Source: Streptomyces sp. NK15101
GTDB taxonomy: Bacteria > Actinomycetota > Actinomycetes > Streptomycetales > Streptomycetaceae
Assembly: GCF_020400725.1 (NCBI RefSeq)
Contig: NZ_JAINVG010000003.1
Location: forward strand, 1 to 64,000
Length of the DNA stretch: 64,000 nucleotides
Direction: 5' to 3'
Both the position numbers and the translations under genes were made by a program. Below, in pieces: positions 42,458 to 53,546 of this stretch. Numbering within the stretch: position 1 is the stretch's first letter; each line of letters opens with the position of its first letter. The notes beneath the pieces are model-generated. The model searched no databases and was not told the origin of the DNA. It worked only from the letters and a program-made list of their open reading frames with translations.

Positions 42458-43183
42458 TCAGACCGCCGCCGCGACCGTCTCGCGCAGGGGCCACGTGGAG
42501 TCGACGACCGCCTCCGCGTCGCCCTTGCCGCGCAGGAAGGCCTGGAGGCCCTCGGCCCAGACGCGGTACCAGCCGATCTGGCGCTCGTGCAGCTCGGCCG
42601 GGTCCAGGCCGGCCACCTGCGGGTGCCGCTCGGCTATCGCGACGGCGACCCGGACGGCGGCGAGCGCGTCGGCCGCGGCCTGGTGGGCGGCTTCGAGCAC
42701 CACGCCGTACTCCCCGCAGACCGCCTCCAGGGTGCGCTTGCCGCGCCGGTAGCGGTCGACGGCCCGGTCGATGGTGTACGGATCGACGACCGGGCCGATG
42801 GCCGTCCCGCCGAGCCGCTCCTCCAGCGACGGCAGTCCGTGGCGGCGCAGCTCGGCGGCGAGGAGCGTGAGGTCGAAGGAGGCGTTGTACGCGACGACCG
42901 GGACGCCGTCCTCCCAGTACGCGGCGAGGGTCTTCGCGATCTCGTCGGCGACCTCGCGGACCGGCCGGCCCTCGGCCGCCGCCCGCTCGGTGCTGATGCC
43001 GTGGATCGCGGAGGCCTGCTCCGGGATGCGGATGCCCGGGTCGGCGAGCCAGTCCCGCCGTCGCCTGACCTGTCCGTCGCCGTCGACCTCGACGATCGAG
43101 GCCGTGACGATGCGGGCCTCCAGCGGGTCGGTGCCGGTCGTCTCCAGGTCGAAGCCGACAAGGGTCGAGCCGTGCCAAGCCAT
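42458..43183 (-). CDS. DnaQ-like 3'-5' exonuclease
   Basis: The product has 241 residues with all DEDDh residues: Asp12 and Glu14 (FDLETTGTD), Asp104 (YNASFDLTLL), His167 and Asp172 (AAHQAAAD). It resembles the proofreading/epsilon and related exonucleases acting on single-stranded DNA or RNA. The ATG at 43183 has an excellent AAGGAGG site. Monocistronic, convergent with the CocE-like gene. Confidence 0.92.
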   Translation of the reverse strand: MAWHGSTLVGFDLETTGTDPLEARIVTASIVEVDGDGQVRRRRDWLADPGIRIPEQASAIHGISTERAAAEGRPVREVADEIAKTLAAYWEDGVPVVAYNASFDLTLLAAELRRHGLPSLEERLGGTAIGPVVDPYTIDRAVDRYRRGKRTLEAVCGEYGVVLEAAHQAAADALAAVRVAVAIAERHPQVAGLDPAELHERQIGWYRVWAEGLQAFLRGKGDAEAVVDSTWPLRETVAAAV

Positions 43184-43270
43184 CGGGTCCTCCTTACGTG
43201 ATCTCCCCCGTGGTGCTGACCACCCTTGCACGCACCACTGACAACGCCCCCGGCCGCCCCCGGGGACGGG

Positions 43271-44575
43271 TCAGGAGACGGGCCGGGAGTCGAGCCAGAC
43301 CGACTCGAATTCCTCCCGGTACGTCTCGAAGAGTCCGTGATCTCCGTCACGGGCGGACTGTCCGTGCCGGACGACGTTCCGTCCGCCGCCGCGCAGGACG
43401 AGGACCGGTGCCTCCATGCCCCGGGCCCGGCGCAGATAGGACTGGACGACGCCGACCCCGTCCGGCCCGTCGCCGTCCACCAGGTAGGCGGTGAAGCGCG
43501 GGGTCTCGTCGAAGACGTGGATCTGGAAGGCGCCCGGGTCGCGCAGTTTCGAGCGGACCCGGCGCATGTGCAGGATGTTCATCTCGACCGAGCGGCTCAG
43601 CTCGCCCTTCTTCAGGCCGAGTTCCCGCTCGCGGCGCTTGACGGCGCTGCTCGCGGGGTTGAGGAAGAGGAGCCGGGTCCGGCAGCCGGACTCGGCGAGC
43701 CGGACCATGCGGCGGCCGGAGAAGTTCTGCACCAGCAGGTTGAGGCCTATGCCGGTGGCGTCGAGGCGGCGGGCGCCGCCGAAGAGGTCCTCGGCGGGCA
43801 GCTGCCGCTGGAGCCGGACCCGGTCCGGGTGGACGGAGACGACGTCCGCGTACCGGTCGCCGACGAGGTCCTCGACCGCGTCCACGGGCAGCCGGTCGGC
43901 GGACGGCACTCCGGCGCCGCCGCCGAGGATCTCCAGGATGCGGGCGGAGGCCCGTTCGGCCTGGGCGAGGACGGTCAGCGAGAGGGCCCGGTTGCGGGAG
44001 ACCACGTTCCGCGTGACCTCCAGCTCGTCGAGGGCGAGTTCGACCTCGCGCCGGTCGTCGAAGTAGGGCTCGAAGCAGGGCCAGTGCTGCACCATCAGCT
44101 CGCGCAGCTGGGGCAGCGTGAGGAAGCTCAGCACGTTGTCGTCGGCCGGGTCGAGGAGGTAGCCCTTGCGCCGGGAGACCTCGCGGACGGCGACGGCCCG
44201 CTGGACCCACTCCTGACCGGCGGGCCCGGCCGCGGCCACCACCCACTCCTCGCCGTGCACCGGTTCGTACACGGGTCGCAGGACGGCGGCGACCACGGCC
44301 CGCAGCCGCTGTTCGACGAGGTTCAGCCAGATGTAGGCGCGGCCGGCGCGCTGGGCCCGGGTGCGGACCTCGCTCCAGGCCTCGGGGCCCCAGTCGAGCT
44401 CCGCTCCTATCTCCACCGGCCGCCCGACGGTGACCGTGCCGGGCGGCACGGCCGTGCCCGGCGGCAGGACGACGCCCGGCGGCGCGACCGCTCCGGGCGG
44501 CGCCTCTGCCGGGTCGGCCGGGCCCCCCTCGTGACCCGCGTCGCCTGGGGGCAGCTCCAGACCTCCCGAGCTCAC
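43271..44575 (-). CDS. SAV2148-family HEPN domain-containing protein
   Basis: The product has 434 residues. The start GGLELPPGDAGHEGGP and the block WREV/SEVRTRAQRAGRAYIWLNLVEQRLRAVV are characteristic of this Streptomyces family. HEPN domains are often RNases or nucleic-acid binding; the actual role here is unknown. A Pro-rich linker (about 12-50) lies near the N-terminus. I chose GTG 44575; a GTG at 44635 would add 20 unlikely residues. Confidence 0.85.
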   Translation of the reverse strand: MSSGGLELPPGDAGHEGGPADPAEAPPGAVAPPGVVLPPGTAVPPGTVTVGRPVEIGAELDWGPEAWSEVRTRAQRAGRAYIWLNLVEQRLRAVVAAVLRPVYEPVHGEEWVVAAAGPAGQEWVQRAVAVREVSRRKGYLLDPADDNVLSFLTLPQLRELMVQHWPCFEPYFDDRREVELALDELEVTRNVVSRNRALSLTVLAQAERASARILEILGGGAGVPSADRLPVDAVEDLVGDRYADVVSVHPDRVRLQRQLPAEDLFGGARRLDATGIGLNLLVQNFSGRRMVRLAESGCRTRLLFLNPASSAVKRRERELGLKKGELSRSVEMNILHMRRVRSKLRDPGAFQIHVFDETPRFTAYLVDGDGPDGVGVVQSYLRRARGMEAPVLVLRGGGRNVVRHGQSARDGDHGLFETYREEFESVWLDSRPVS

Positions 44576-44696
44576 CCGTGCACCGCCTTCTGCTCCCGGA
44601 CACCCGTTCCGGTGGACAGGATGACCATGTGACAACGATCAAGGAAGGGTACTCCGCGAGCGGGAGGCGGTGCAGCAGGATCGTCAGGCTGCTTCC

Positions 44697-46028
44697 TCAA
44701 CTCCCCAGATCGGGCTGCCCGTTCTGGGAGGCGAGATCGGCCGGAGTGAGCGGATTCATAGCGGTTACGTCCCTGGGCGCGAGCTGGAAGCCCTGCCAGT
44801 GGACCGGCATCGGCTGCTGGTCCTCGTCCCGGGCGATGTGGTGGAACCCGATGTTGACCCACACGGACGGTTTGGTCAGAGTCTCACCGTTGACCCATTT
44901 GTCCACGCTGTCACCGGCGCCGGGCGCGCAGTCGCCGATGTTGTCGCTCGCGAACTTCTCGCAGGGACGGGACTGGGTGAAGTACACGTCGTGCTTGGTG
45001 AAGCCGCGGCCCGCGTGGGTGTCGGTGTGGCCGGGCACGATCTCGTAGGAGCGGGCGTGGCCGTCGGCGTTCTTGCCGGTGCCGCTGACCACCCGCCACC
45101 AGCGCATGTTGCGGGCGTCGCCGGCGAGTTCCTTGGTGACGACGGTGCGCTTGGTCTTCACGGTGGGTCCGCCGCCGCCGGCGGCGGGCGCCGTGACGGT
45201 GGAGTCGAACTGTTCGATCCGGTCCTTGGTGGAGCCGTCCAGGCCGAAGTCGAGCTTCCAGAAGACGTTGTGGGCGTGGCTGGTGGCGTAGCCGCGGGCG
45301 CCCTTGCCGATGGGCCAGCCGCGTCCGTCGGTGGCGTTGTAGTCGACGGGCGAGAGGCTGCCGGTGGCCCCGACGTTGGCGCCGATGGTGCCGTCGGCGG
45401 TGAAGCGCCACTCGGTGATGTACTCGTACCAGCCGACCTTGTTGACGGTGTAGACGAGCAGGTCCTTGGCCTGGGCCGCCCAGACCTTGGAGCCGTTGTC
45501 GCTGGCCATGCGGTACGCGTGCCCGCGTGCGCGCGTGGTGGTGCACAGACCCTTGACCTCGCCGACCTCGGCCACCTTGACGGTGGTGAGGGTGCCGCCG
45601 GGGCACTCGGCCGGCTTGAGGTTCTGCAGGCCGTAGCCGAAGCCGGCTCCGGTGAGGTCGTCGTACTCGGCGCCGCCGTCGTCGTACGGCACGTGGATCT
45701 GGGCGAGCCGGGCGCTGTCGAGGACGGGGATGGGCGCGGCGGCGCCGGGCGGCTGGTAGGTGACGCGGTCGAGCGTGAGCCCGGCGTCGGTGTCGTACCG
45801 CCAGCACATGCGCCAGGTGGTGCCACCGTCGAGCTTCTGCGTGATGCGGTACGCGGCCGAGCAGTCGGGCACGGCGGGTGCCGTGCGCGTCGGGACCGGC
45901 GGGTTGGGTGCGGCGGTGGCGCCGGTCGCGGGCCCGGCGGCGGCCGTGGCGGTGCCGAGCAGGGCGGCGGCGGTCAGGACGGCGCCCCGCTTGGGGGTGC
46001 GCCGGCTCCGGATTCGCTGGGTGGGCAT
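44697..46028 (-). CDS. Secreted copper amine oxidase catalytic domain (separate polypeptide)
   Basis: The product has 443 residues with a signal peptide (about 1-40). It matches only the catalytic beta-sandwich of copper amine oxidases: Cu-ligand pair His251/His253 (HAHNVFWKLDFGLDG), third ligand in GFHHIARDEDQQPMPV (396-397), and the topaquinone position Tyr201 in GWYEY, where relatives have N-Y-(D/E)-Y (Asn changed to Trp). The N2/N3 domains are missing, but the gene just upstream encodes similar sequence. Amine oxidation outside the cell is the family function; whether topaquinone forms with Trp200 is uncertain. Confidence 0.8.
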   Translation of the reverse strand: MPTQRIRSRRTPKRGAVLTAAALLGTATAAAGPATGATAAPNPPVPTRTAPAVPDCSAAYRITQKLDGGTTWRMCWRYDTDAGLTLDRVTYQPPGAAAPIPVLDSARLAQIHVPYDDGGAEYDDLTGAGFGYGLQNLKPAECPGGTLTTVKVAEVGEVKGLCTTTRARGHAYRMASDNGSKVWAAQAKDLLVYTVNKVGWYEYITEWRFTADGTIGANVGATGSLSPVDYNATDGRGWPIGKGARGYATSHAHNVFWKLDFGLDGSTKDRIEQFDSTVTAPAAGGGGPTVKTKRTVVTKELAGDARNMRWWRVVSGTGKNADGHARSYEIVPGHTDTHAGRGFTKHDVYFTQSRPCEKFASDNIGDCAPGAGDSVDKWVNGETLTKPSVWVNIGFHHIARDEDQQPMPVHWQGFQLAPRDVTAMNPLTPADLASQNGQPDLGS

Positions 46029-46082
46029 GGGGACGTGCTCCCTCGTACGTGTCGTGAGGCTGTGGAGTGGCCGGGCCGGTGG

Positions 46083-46943
46083 TCAGCCGACGCGGGTGAC
46101 GGTCCTCGCGGAGAGGTCGACGATCAGGTTCCGGGTGTCGATCCAGGGCCCGTTGAGGACCTTGGTGACGAGCCGGACGCACCGGTGCTGTCCGCAGCGG
46201 GCGAGCCGCTCGGGCACCTCGCTCTCGCGGTAGGGGCGGTACACGTCGCCGTTGAACCACAGCTGCTCGCCGGAGGTCAGCTTCTTGCCGGTGGCGTCCT
46301 CGTAGTCCTCCTCGACGCCCTTGCCGAGCGGGCTCGCGAGGATCAGCTCCAGGGCCTCGCGCAGCTCGTCGGGGTGGGCGGAGGGCTGGACCCCGCGCTG
46401 CGCTCCGGACTTCTCGACCTTGCCGGTGTCGAGGTTGACGGTCTTGGTGACGAGCTCGTCCCGGCCGTAGTCGTAGAGGCGGACCTCGGCGCGGCGCGCG
46501 GGGTCGCCCGGTCGCGGGTCGGCGAGCCGGGTGCCGAGGCGCTGGGGGCCCCGGCCGCCGGTGACGTCCTGCTGGGCGGAGGCGGCGGGCGGGGTCAGCG
46601 CCAGCGCCTCGGCCCGGGCGAGCTCGTCGTCCGTGAGCGGGTCGCCGCCGACGCCCTTCTCCCCCTCGGCCGCGGGCGGGGCCACGGTGGCCGGCTGCGG
46701 CGCGGAGCCGCCCTCCCCCTCTCCGGAGGCACCGGACGCACCGGACGCACCGGCCCCGCCCGCCGCACCGGTCGCTCCGGCCCCCGCGGAGGAACCCGCC
46801 GCGGCAGCGCCGCGGCCGCCCGGCGCCTCGTCCGCTCCCGCCGGGCCCGGCAGGCTGATCGCGACCGCGACGGCGGTCCCCGTCACCGCCATGGCCGCTC
46901 CGGCCACCACCTTCCCCAGGTGGCGGCGCGCTATTTCGTACAC
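46083..46943 (-). CDS. Secreted protein resembling copper amine oxidase N-domains
   Basis: The product has 286 residues. A signal or anchor segment (VVAGAAMAVTGTAVAVAIS) precedes a low-complexity Ala/Gly/Ser/Pro linker (about 37-85). The C-terminal part (AEVRLYDYGRDELVTKTVNL, then GVQPSAHPDELREALELI) looks like the N2/N3 domains of copper amine oxidases. It starts 54 bp upstream of the catalytic-domain gene and probably pairs with it. The GTG at 46943 has AGAGGGGGAA before it; the GTG at 46979 is the alternative. Confidence 0.72.
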   Translation of the reverse strand: MYEIARRHLGKVVAGAAMAVTGTAVAVAISLPGPAGADEAPGGRGAAAAGSSAGAGATGAAGGAGASGASGASGEGEGGSAPQPATVAPPAAEGEKGVGGDPLTDDELARAEALALTPPAASAQQDVTGGRGPQRLGTRLADPRPGDPARRAEVRLYDYGRDELVTKTVNLDTGKVEKSGAQRGVQPSAHPDELREALELILASPLGKGVEEDYEDATGKKLTSGEQLWFNGDVYRPYRESEVPERLARCGQHRCVRLVTKVLNGPWIDTRNLIVDLSARTVTRVG

Positions 46944-47081
46944 ATTTCCCCCTCTATCCCCCTCTTGGTCTGCGGTCACCCGGTAGGACGGGGCGAAGTC
47001 CTAGGAGGTTGCCACTCTTTCGGGCAGGATCTGGCCGAAGAACACCTACAAAACCCGGACAGAAGAGGAAGAGTCGTATCC

Positions 47082-49190
<2,109 letters not shown>

Positions 49191-49202
<12 letters not shown>

Positions 49203-49247
49203 GCTCCCGTACGGGGGTCAGGCGGCCGGCCTGAGCTCCCGTACGGG
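49191..49247. repeat. 25-bp direct repeat across the glgX/MFS 3' ends
   Basis: The same 25 bp (beginning CGGCCGGCCTGAGCTCCCGT) occurs at 49191-49215 and 49223-49247. Copy 1 holds the glgX stop; copy 2 encodes the C-terminus of the MFS protein. Each contains the near-perfect palindrome CTCCCGTACGGGAG, so it may work as a two-way terminator. A 32-bp tandem duplication explains it. Confidence 0.75.
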
Positions 49248-50432
49248 AGACGCGGCCCTCACCGTCCAGGACAGCACCGCGCAGGCCGCGGCCGCTCCCA
49301 CCGCCACCGCGAAGGCGGCGGGGGCGCCGTGGCCTTCGGCGAGCCGGCCGGAGAGGGCGAGGGCGAGGGCCTGGCCGCCCACGATCCCGCTGGTGAGGAA
49401 GGCCATCGACTCGGCGAGCCGGGCGGCCGGCACGGTCCGCTCGGTGAGCCCGAAGACGGTGATCAGGTGCGGGGCGTAGGCCGCGCCGAGGACGACGACG
49501 ACCGCGTACAGCGCGATCAGGGAGTCCACCAGGAGCAGCGGTGCGGAGAGGACGACGAGCCCGGCCGTGGCGGCGCGCCAGCGGGTCGTGAGTCCGATCC
49601 GGGCGGGCACGGCGGCCATGGAGAGGCCGACGGCCGCGCTCATGACGCCCATGGCCGCGTAGACGAGCCCGGCCTGGGCGGGCGCGCCGAGCTCCTCGGT
49701 GAGGGCGGTGATCCCGGCCTGCGAGGCGCCGAACATGGCGCCCTGGAGGACCATCGTGGCGCGCAGGGCGTGGGCGGATCCCGGCAGCCGCGTCCGTTCG
49801 GCGGCACCCGTACGGGTGGAGACGGCCGGCGCGAGGGCCCGGGCCGTCGGGTGGAGGGCGAAGGCCGTCCCGCAGACGGCGAGCAGCAGCGCCGCCAGGA
49901 GGAGCGCGGCGGCGGGGTGGGCGAGGGCGGCGGCGAGTCCTACGAGGGCCGGGCCGAGGACGAAGGAGACCTCGTCGAGGGTGCCCTCGAAGGAGAGCAC
50001 CGCTCCGACGAGCCGGTCGTCCGCGCCGGAGCGGCGGGCGAGGGCCACGGAGCGGGTCCGGGCGAGCGGTCCGACCTGCGGGACGGTGGCACCGGCGAGC
50101 GCTCCGAGCGCCATGAGCGGGCCGGTGGCGGCCCCGGCGAGGGCGGCGAGGACCAGGGCGGTGACGGCGACGGCGTTGGCGAGGGAGGCCGCGAGGACGA
50201 TCCCGCGCTGGCCGTGCCGGTCGGCGAGCCGGCCGATGACGGGTCCGGCGGCGGTCTGTCCGGCGGCGAGCGCGCCGCCGGTGAGACCCGCGGTGGCGAG
50301 CGACCCGCTGGTCTCGGCGACCAGGAGGAGGCTGCCGAGCTGGCACATCGCGGTGGGCAGCCGGCCGAGGAAGGAGACGACCGGCAGGGCCGGGCCGAGC
50401 AGGGACAGCGTGTCGCGATACGTCCGAAGCAT
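49218..50432 (-). CDS. MFS transporter
   Basis: The product has 404 residues with twelve predicted membrane segments in two halves; loop GRLADRHGQRG is the family motif between helices 2 and 3. The substrate is unknown; neighbours do not settle it. No ribosome-binding site precedes the ATG at 50432, but TACGTT ends 6 nt before it (leaderless candidate). A 20-bp palindrome at 50450-50469 lies just upstream. Confidence 0.9.
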   Translation of the reverse strand: MLRTYRDTLSLLGPALPVVSFLGRLPTAMCQLGSLLLVAETSGSLATAGLTGGALAAGQTAAGPVIGRLADRHGQRGIVLAASLANAVAVTALVLAALAGAATGPLMALGALAGATVPQVGPLARTRSVALARRSGADDRLVGAVLSFEGTLDEVSFVLGPALVGLAAALAHPAAALLLAALLLAVCGTAFALHPTARALAPAVSTRTGAAERTRLPGSAHALRATMVLQGAMFGASQAGITALTEELGAPAQAGLVYAAMGVMSAAVGLSMAAVPARIGLTTRWRAATAGLVVLSAPLLLVDSLIALYAVVVVLGAAYAPHLITVFGLTERTVPAARLAESMAFLTSGIVGGQALALALSGRLAEGHGAPAAFAVAVGAAAACAVLSWTVRAASPVRELRPAA

Positions 50433-50449
50433 CACGCGAACGTAACGCG

Positions 50450-50469
50450 ATGCACTCGAACGGGTGCAT
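50450..50469. promoter_or_regulatory. 20-bp imperfect palindrome between MFS and treY
   Basis: ATGCACTCGAACGGGTGCAT has 6-bp perfect arms and 8 of 10 symmetric pairs. It lies 17 bp upstream of the MFS start and 45 bp before treY, covering the likely -35 region of the MFS gene, so repression there is plausible. Confidence 0.5.
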
Positions 50470-50513
50470 GGGGCGATGACACAGAAGCCTCCCGACGGGG
50501 TACGTACGTTCGC

Positions 50514-52841
50514 ATGACGCCCATTCCACCCACCTCGACCTACCGGCTGCAGCTCCAGCCGGAGTTTCCGTTCGCGGCCGCCGAGCGCGCCGTGCCGTAC
50601 CTGGCCGGCCTCGGGGTCTCGCATCTGCACCTCTCCCCCGTCCTGGAGGCGGTGCCCGGCTCGGCCCACGGCTACGACGTCACCGACCACCGCTCGGTAC
50701 GGGCCGAACTGGGCGGCGAGGAGGGGCTGCGGGCCCTGGCGGCGACCGCGCGGGCGCACGGCCTCGGGCTCGTCGTGGACCTGGTGCCCAACCACATGGC
50801 GGCCTCCCCGCGCCACAACCACGCGCTGCGCGCCGTGCTCCGCGAGGGCCCCGACTCGCCGTACGCCCGCTGGTTCGACATCGACTGGCGCGCCGGGGAC
50901 GGCCGGGTGCTGCTCCCCGTGCTGCCCGCGCGGCTCCCGGAGGTGCGGGACCGGTTCCGGGTCTCCGGCGGGTCCCTGCACCTGGACGGCCAGGAGTTCC
51001 CGCTCCGCGCGGGCACCGAGGGGCTGCCGCTCGACGAGCTGCTCGACGCCCAGTGGTACCGGCTCGGCTGGTGGCGGCTCGCCCGCACCGAGCTCGGCTA
51101 CCGCCGCTTCTTCACCGTCTCGGACCTGATCGGGGTGCGGGTGGAGGACCCCGAGGTGTTCGCGGCGAGCCACGCGAAGATCGTGGAGCTGGTCGCGGAC
51201 GGGGTGGTCGAAGGCCTGCGCATCGACCACCCGGACGGACTCGCCGATCCGCAGGGCTATCTGGAGGACCTGGCGGCGGCGACCGGCGGGCGGTGCTGGA
51301 CGGTGGTCGAGAAGATCCTCACGGGACCCGAGACGCTGCCCGCCGACTGGCCGGTCGCGGGCACCACCGGGTACGACGCGCTGCGGCAGCTCGACGGCGT
51401 CTTCACCGACCCGGTGGGGGCGGACGAACTGGCCGACCTCTACCGCGAGTTCGTGGGCAGGACCGGGGACCGGGGCGGCCGCTGGGAGGCGACCGCGCAC
51501 CGCGCCGCGTACGAGGTGGTCGGCCATGACCTGGCCGCCGAGACGGCCGCGCTGACCCGGATCGCCGGCCGGATCTGCGCCGCCGACCCCGAGCTCCGGG
51601 ACCACGCCCCCTGGGCGCTGCGCACCGCGGTCCGGGAGCTCCTCGTCCGCGTCCCCGTCTACCGCCCCTACCGGACCGGCGGCGAGGAGGTGCTGACCCC
51701 GGAGGCGGCGCGCGGTGCGAAGGCCGCGTTCGCGGTGCCGGAGGAGGCGGCGGCGGTCGACGTCGTACGGGACCTGGCGCTCGGCAGACGGGGCGACGGG
51801 CCCGAACACCGGGCGTTCCGCGCGCGGTTCGCGCAGACCTCGTCCGCGCTGCGGGCCAAGTCCGTGGAGGACACCGCCTTCTACCGGTACACCCCGCTGC
51901 TCTCCGCGAACGAGGTCGGCGGCGACGCGGGGCGCCCGGCGGTGCCGGTGGAGGAGTTCCACGCGTACTGCCTGCGGATCGCCCGGGACTGGCCCGGGAC
52001 CGGCACCGTGCTCTCCACGCACGACACCAAGCGCAGCGCGGACGTCCGGGCCGCGATCGCGGTGCTCGCCCAGTGCCCGGAGGTGTGGGCGGAGCTCCTG
52101 GCGGAGGTCGCCGGGGTGCCCGCGCCCGATCCGCACGTGGCGTGGACGGCCTGGCAGACGGCCTTCGGCTTCGGCGCCCCGGACCCGGACCGGCTGGTGC
52201 CCGCGATCCTCAAGTCCGTGCGGGAGGCGGGGCTCAGGACCAGCTGGACGGAGCCGGACGAGGAGTACGAGCGGGCGGTGGCCGAGTTCGCGGCGGCCGG
52301 GCCCGGCCGGATCCCGCTCCGGGCGGCCTCGGAGGCGGCCTTCGCGCTGGAGCCGCACATCCGGGCGCACGCGCTCGGGGCCGCGCTCGCCCAGCTGACG
52401 ATGCCGGGGGTGCCGGAGCTGTACCAGAACACGGAGCGGGAGTACCGGGCGCTGGTCGACCCGGACAACCGGGCGCCGTTCGCGGTCGGCCCGGAGGACG
52501 AGCGGACGGCCCTGGTCCGGGCGGCGCTGCGGCTGCGGCGCGCGCACCCGGAGGCCTTCGGGGCGGACGGCACCTACGTCCCGCTGGCGGCGGAGGGCCC
52601 CGCGGCCGCGCACTGTCTGGCCTTCGCCCGCTCCGGCCGGGTGGTCACGGCCGTGACCCGGCTCTCCCTGCGGCTCGCCCAGGCGGGCGGCTGGCAGGAC
52701 ACGGAGCTGGTGCTGCCCGAGGGGCGGTGGGTCGACGCGCTCGACGGCGTGCGGGAGTTCACGGGCGGCCCGGCGACGGAGGTGAAGCTGGCGGAACTGT
52801 TCGAGGAGCGGCCGGTGGCGCTGCTGGCCCGGACGGAGTGA
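50514..52841 (+). CDS. treY: Malto-oligosyltrehalose synthase
   Basis: This 775-residue GH13 isomerase turns the reducing end of maltodextrin into trehalosyl-dextrin. Motifs: STYRLQLQPEFPFAAA at the start, nucleophile Asp238 in GLRIDHPDG, acid Glu266 in CWTVVEKIL, and the third Asp in LSTHDTKRS. The glucan is then cut by TreZ. No good ribosome-binding site precedes the ATG at 50514, so its translation start is less certain than its identity. The long in-frame upstream extension is antisense to the MFS gene. Confidence 0.94.
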   Translation: MTPIPPTSTYRLQLQPEFPFAAAERAVPYLAGLGVSHLHLSPVLEAVPGSAHGYDVTDHRSVRAELGGEEGLRALAATARAHGLGLVVDLVPNHMAASPRHNHALRAVLREGPDSPYARWFDIDWRAGDGRVLLPVLPARLPEVRDRFRVSGGSLHLDGQEFPLRAGTEGLPLDELLDAQWYRLGWWRLARTELGYRRFFTVSDLIGVRVEDPEVFAASHAKIVELVADGVVEGLRIDHPDGLADPQGYLEDLAAATGGRCWTVVEKILTGPETLPADWPVAGTTGYDALRQLDGVFTDPVGADELADLYREFVGRTGDRGGRWEATAHRAAYEVVGHDLAAETAALTRIAGRICAADPELRDHAPWALRTAVRELLVRVPVYRPYRTGGEEVLTPEAARGAKAAFAVPEEAAAVDVVRDLALGRRGDGPEHRAFRARFAQTSSALRAKSVEDTAFYRYTPLLSANEVGGDAGRPAVPVEEFHAYCLRIARDWPGTGTVLSTHDTKRSADVRAAIAVLAQCPEVWAELLAEVAGVPAPDPHVAWTAWQTAFGFGAPDPDRLVPAILKSVREAGLRTSWTEPDEEYERAVAEFAAAGPGRIPLRAASEAAFALEPHIRAHALGAALAQLTMPGVPELYQNTEREYRALVDPDNRAPFAVGPEDERTALVRAALRLRRAHPEAFGADGTYVPLAAEGPAAAHCLAFARSGRVVTAVTRLSLRLAQAGGWQDTELVLPEGRWVDALDGVREFTGGPATEVKLAELFEERPVALLARTE

Positions 52842-52923
52842 CGGGGCGGGACGGCCGGCACCGCCACCGCCGGAATCCTCTCCGGCGTCTTCCTGCTCGC
52901 GTCGGTCCGGCCCTCCGGCCGGC

Positions 52924-52955
52924 AGGACCCGGTCCGCGCCCGCGGACCGGGTCCT
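52924..52955. terminator. Long hairpin terminator between treY and a convergent gene
   Basis: AGGACCCGGTCCGCG (52924-52938) pairs perfectly over 15 bp with CGCGGACCGGGTCCT (52941-52955). It lies between two convergent stops and can serve both strands. Confidence 0.75.
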
Positions 52956-52974
52956 GACCGGAAGCCGGAACCGA

Positions 52975-53469
52975 TCAGGAGCGGGAGGCCCGCGTGACCT
53001 CGCACTTGGTGTACTCGGAACCGTCGCCGGATCCCGTGTACGGGGTGGTCAGCTCGGCGCTCTGGGAGGCGCCCGCCGCGACGGCGACGGCGGTCTTCGT
53101 CGCGGTGGCCGGGACGGCGGTGCCGCCGGCGTCGCCGGTGAACTTCATCGTGACGTCGTAGTCGTAGTCCAGCAGGCCGTCGTTCTTGATGGTGACCCGG
53201 GCGACGAGGTTCTTGGTGGCCTCGTCGTACTTGCACTCGTCGATCGTGACGTCGCGCACGGCCTTGTTCGAGCTGCCGGAGCCGCCGGAGACGGAGCCGC
53301 CGGAGCTGCTGCCCGTGGTGCCGTCGTTGTCGCTGTGGTCGCTGCCGCTGCTGTGGCTGCCGGAGCTGCTGCTGCCGCCGCAGCTGGCGCCGTGGGAGCC
53401 GCGGGCACCCGTCAGGGCGACGACAGCGATGCCGAAGACGGCGATCGCGCGGACATGACGCATCTTCAT
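52975..53469 (-). CDS. Secreted Ser/Gly-rich protein of unknown function
   Basis: The product has 164 residues. A signal peptide (about 1-25) is followed by a Ser/Gly/His-rich linker (about 30-70, GGSSSSGSHSSGSDHSD) and a roughly 95-residue beta-type domain with two Cys (DECKYDE and YTKCEV), probably a disulfide. The domain resembles Ig-like or DUF4352-type modules, not firmly. ATG 53469 with GGGGA before it; ATG 53463 is also possible. Confidence 0.8.
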   Translation of the reverse strand: MKMRHVRAIAVFGIAVVALTGARGSHGASCGGSSSSGSHSSGSDHSDNDGTTGSSSGGSVSGGSGSSNKAVRDVTIDECKYDEATKNLVARVTIKNDGLLDYDYDVTMKFTGDAGGTAVPATATKTAVAVAAGASQSAELTTPYTGSGDGSEYTKCEVTRASRS

Positions 53470-53546
53470 TTTTGAATCCCCGTGGAAAGTGGTGGAACGG
53501 GCGCCCGTTGACGAGCGCACGTCACCCTAACAGCGGTCGGGGACGC

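Noticed and set aside
44670..47081. Long in-frame N-terminal extension of GlgX
   Set aside because: It crosses the minus-strand amine oxidase genes; the ATG at 47082 has a ribosome-binding site and the normal family N-terminus.
49329..50513. Long in-frame N-terminal extension of TreY
   Set aside because: It is antisense to the MFS gene, and TreY proteins normally begin at TSTYRLQL.
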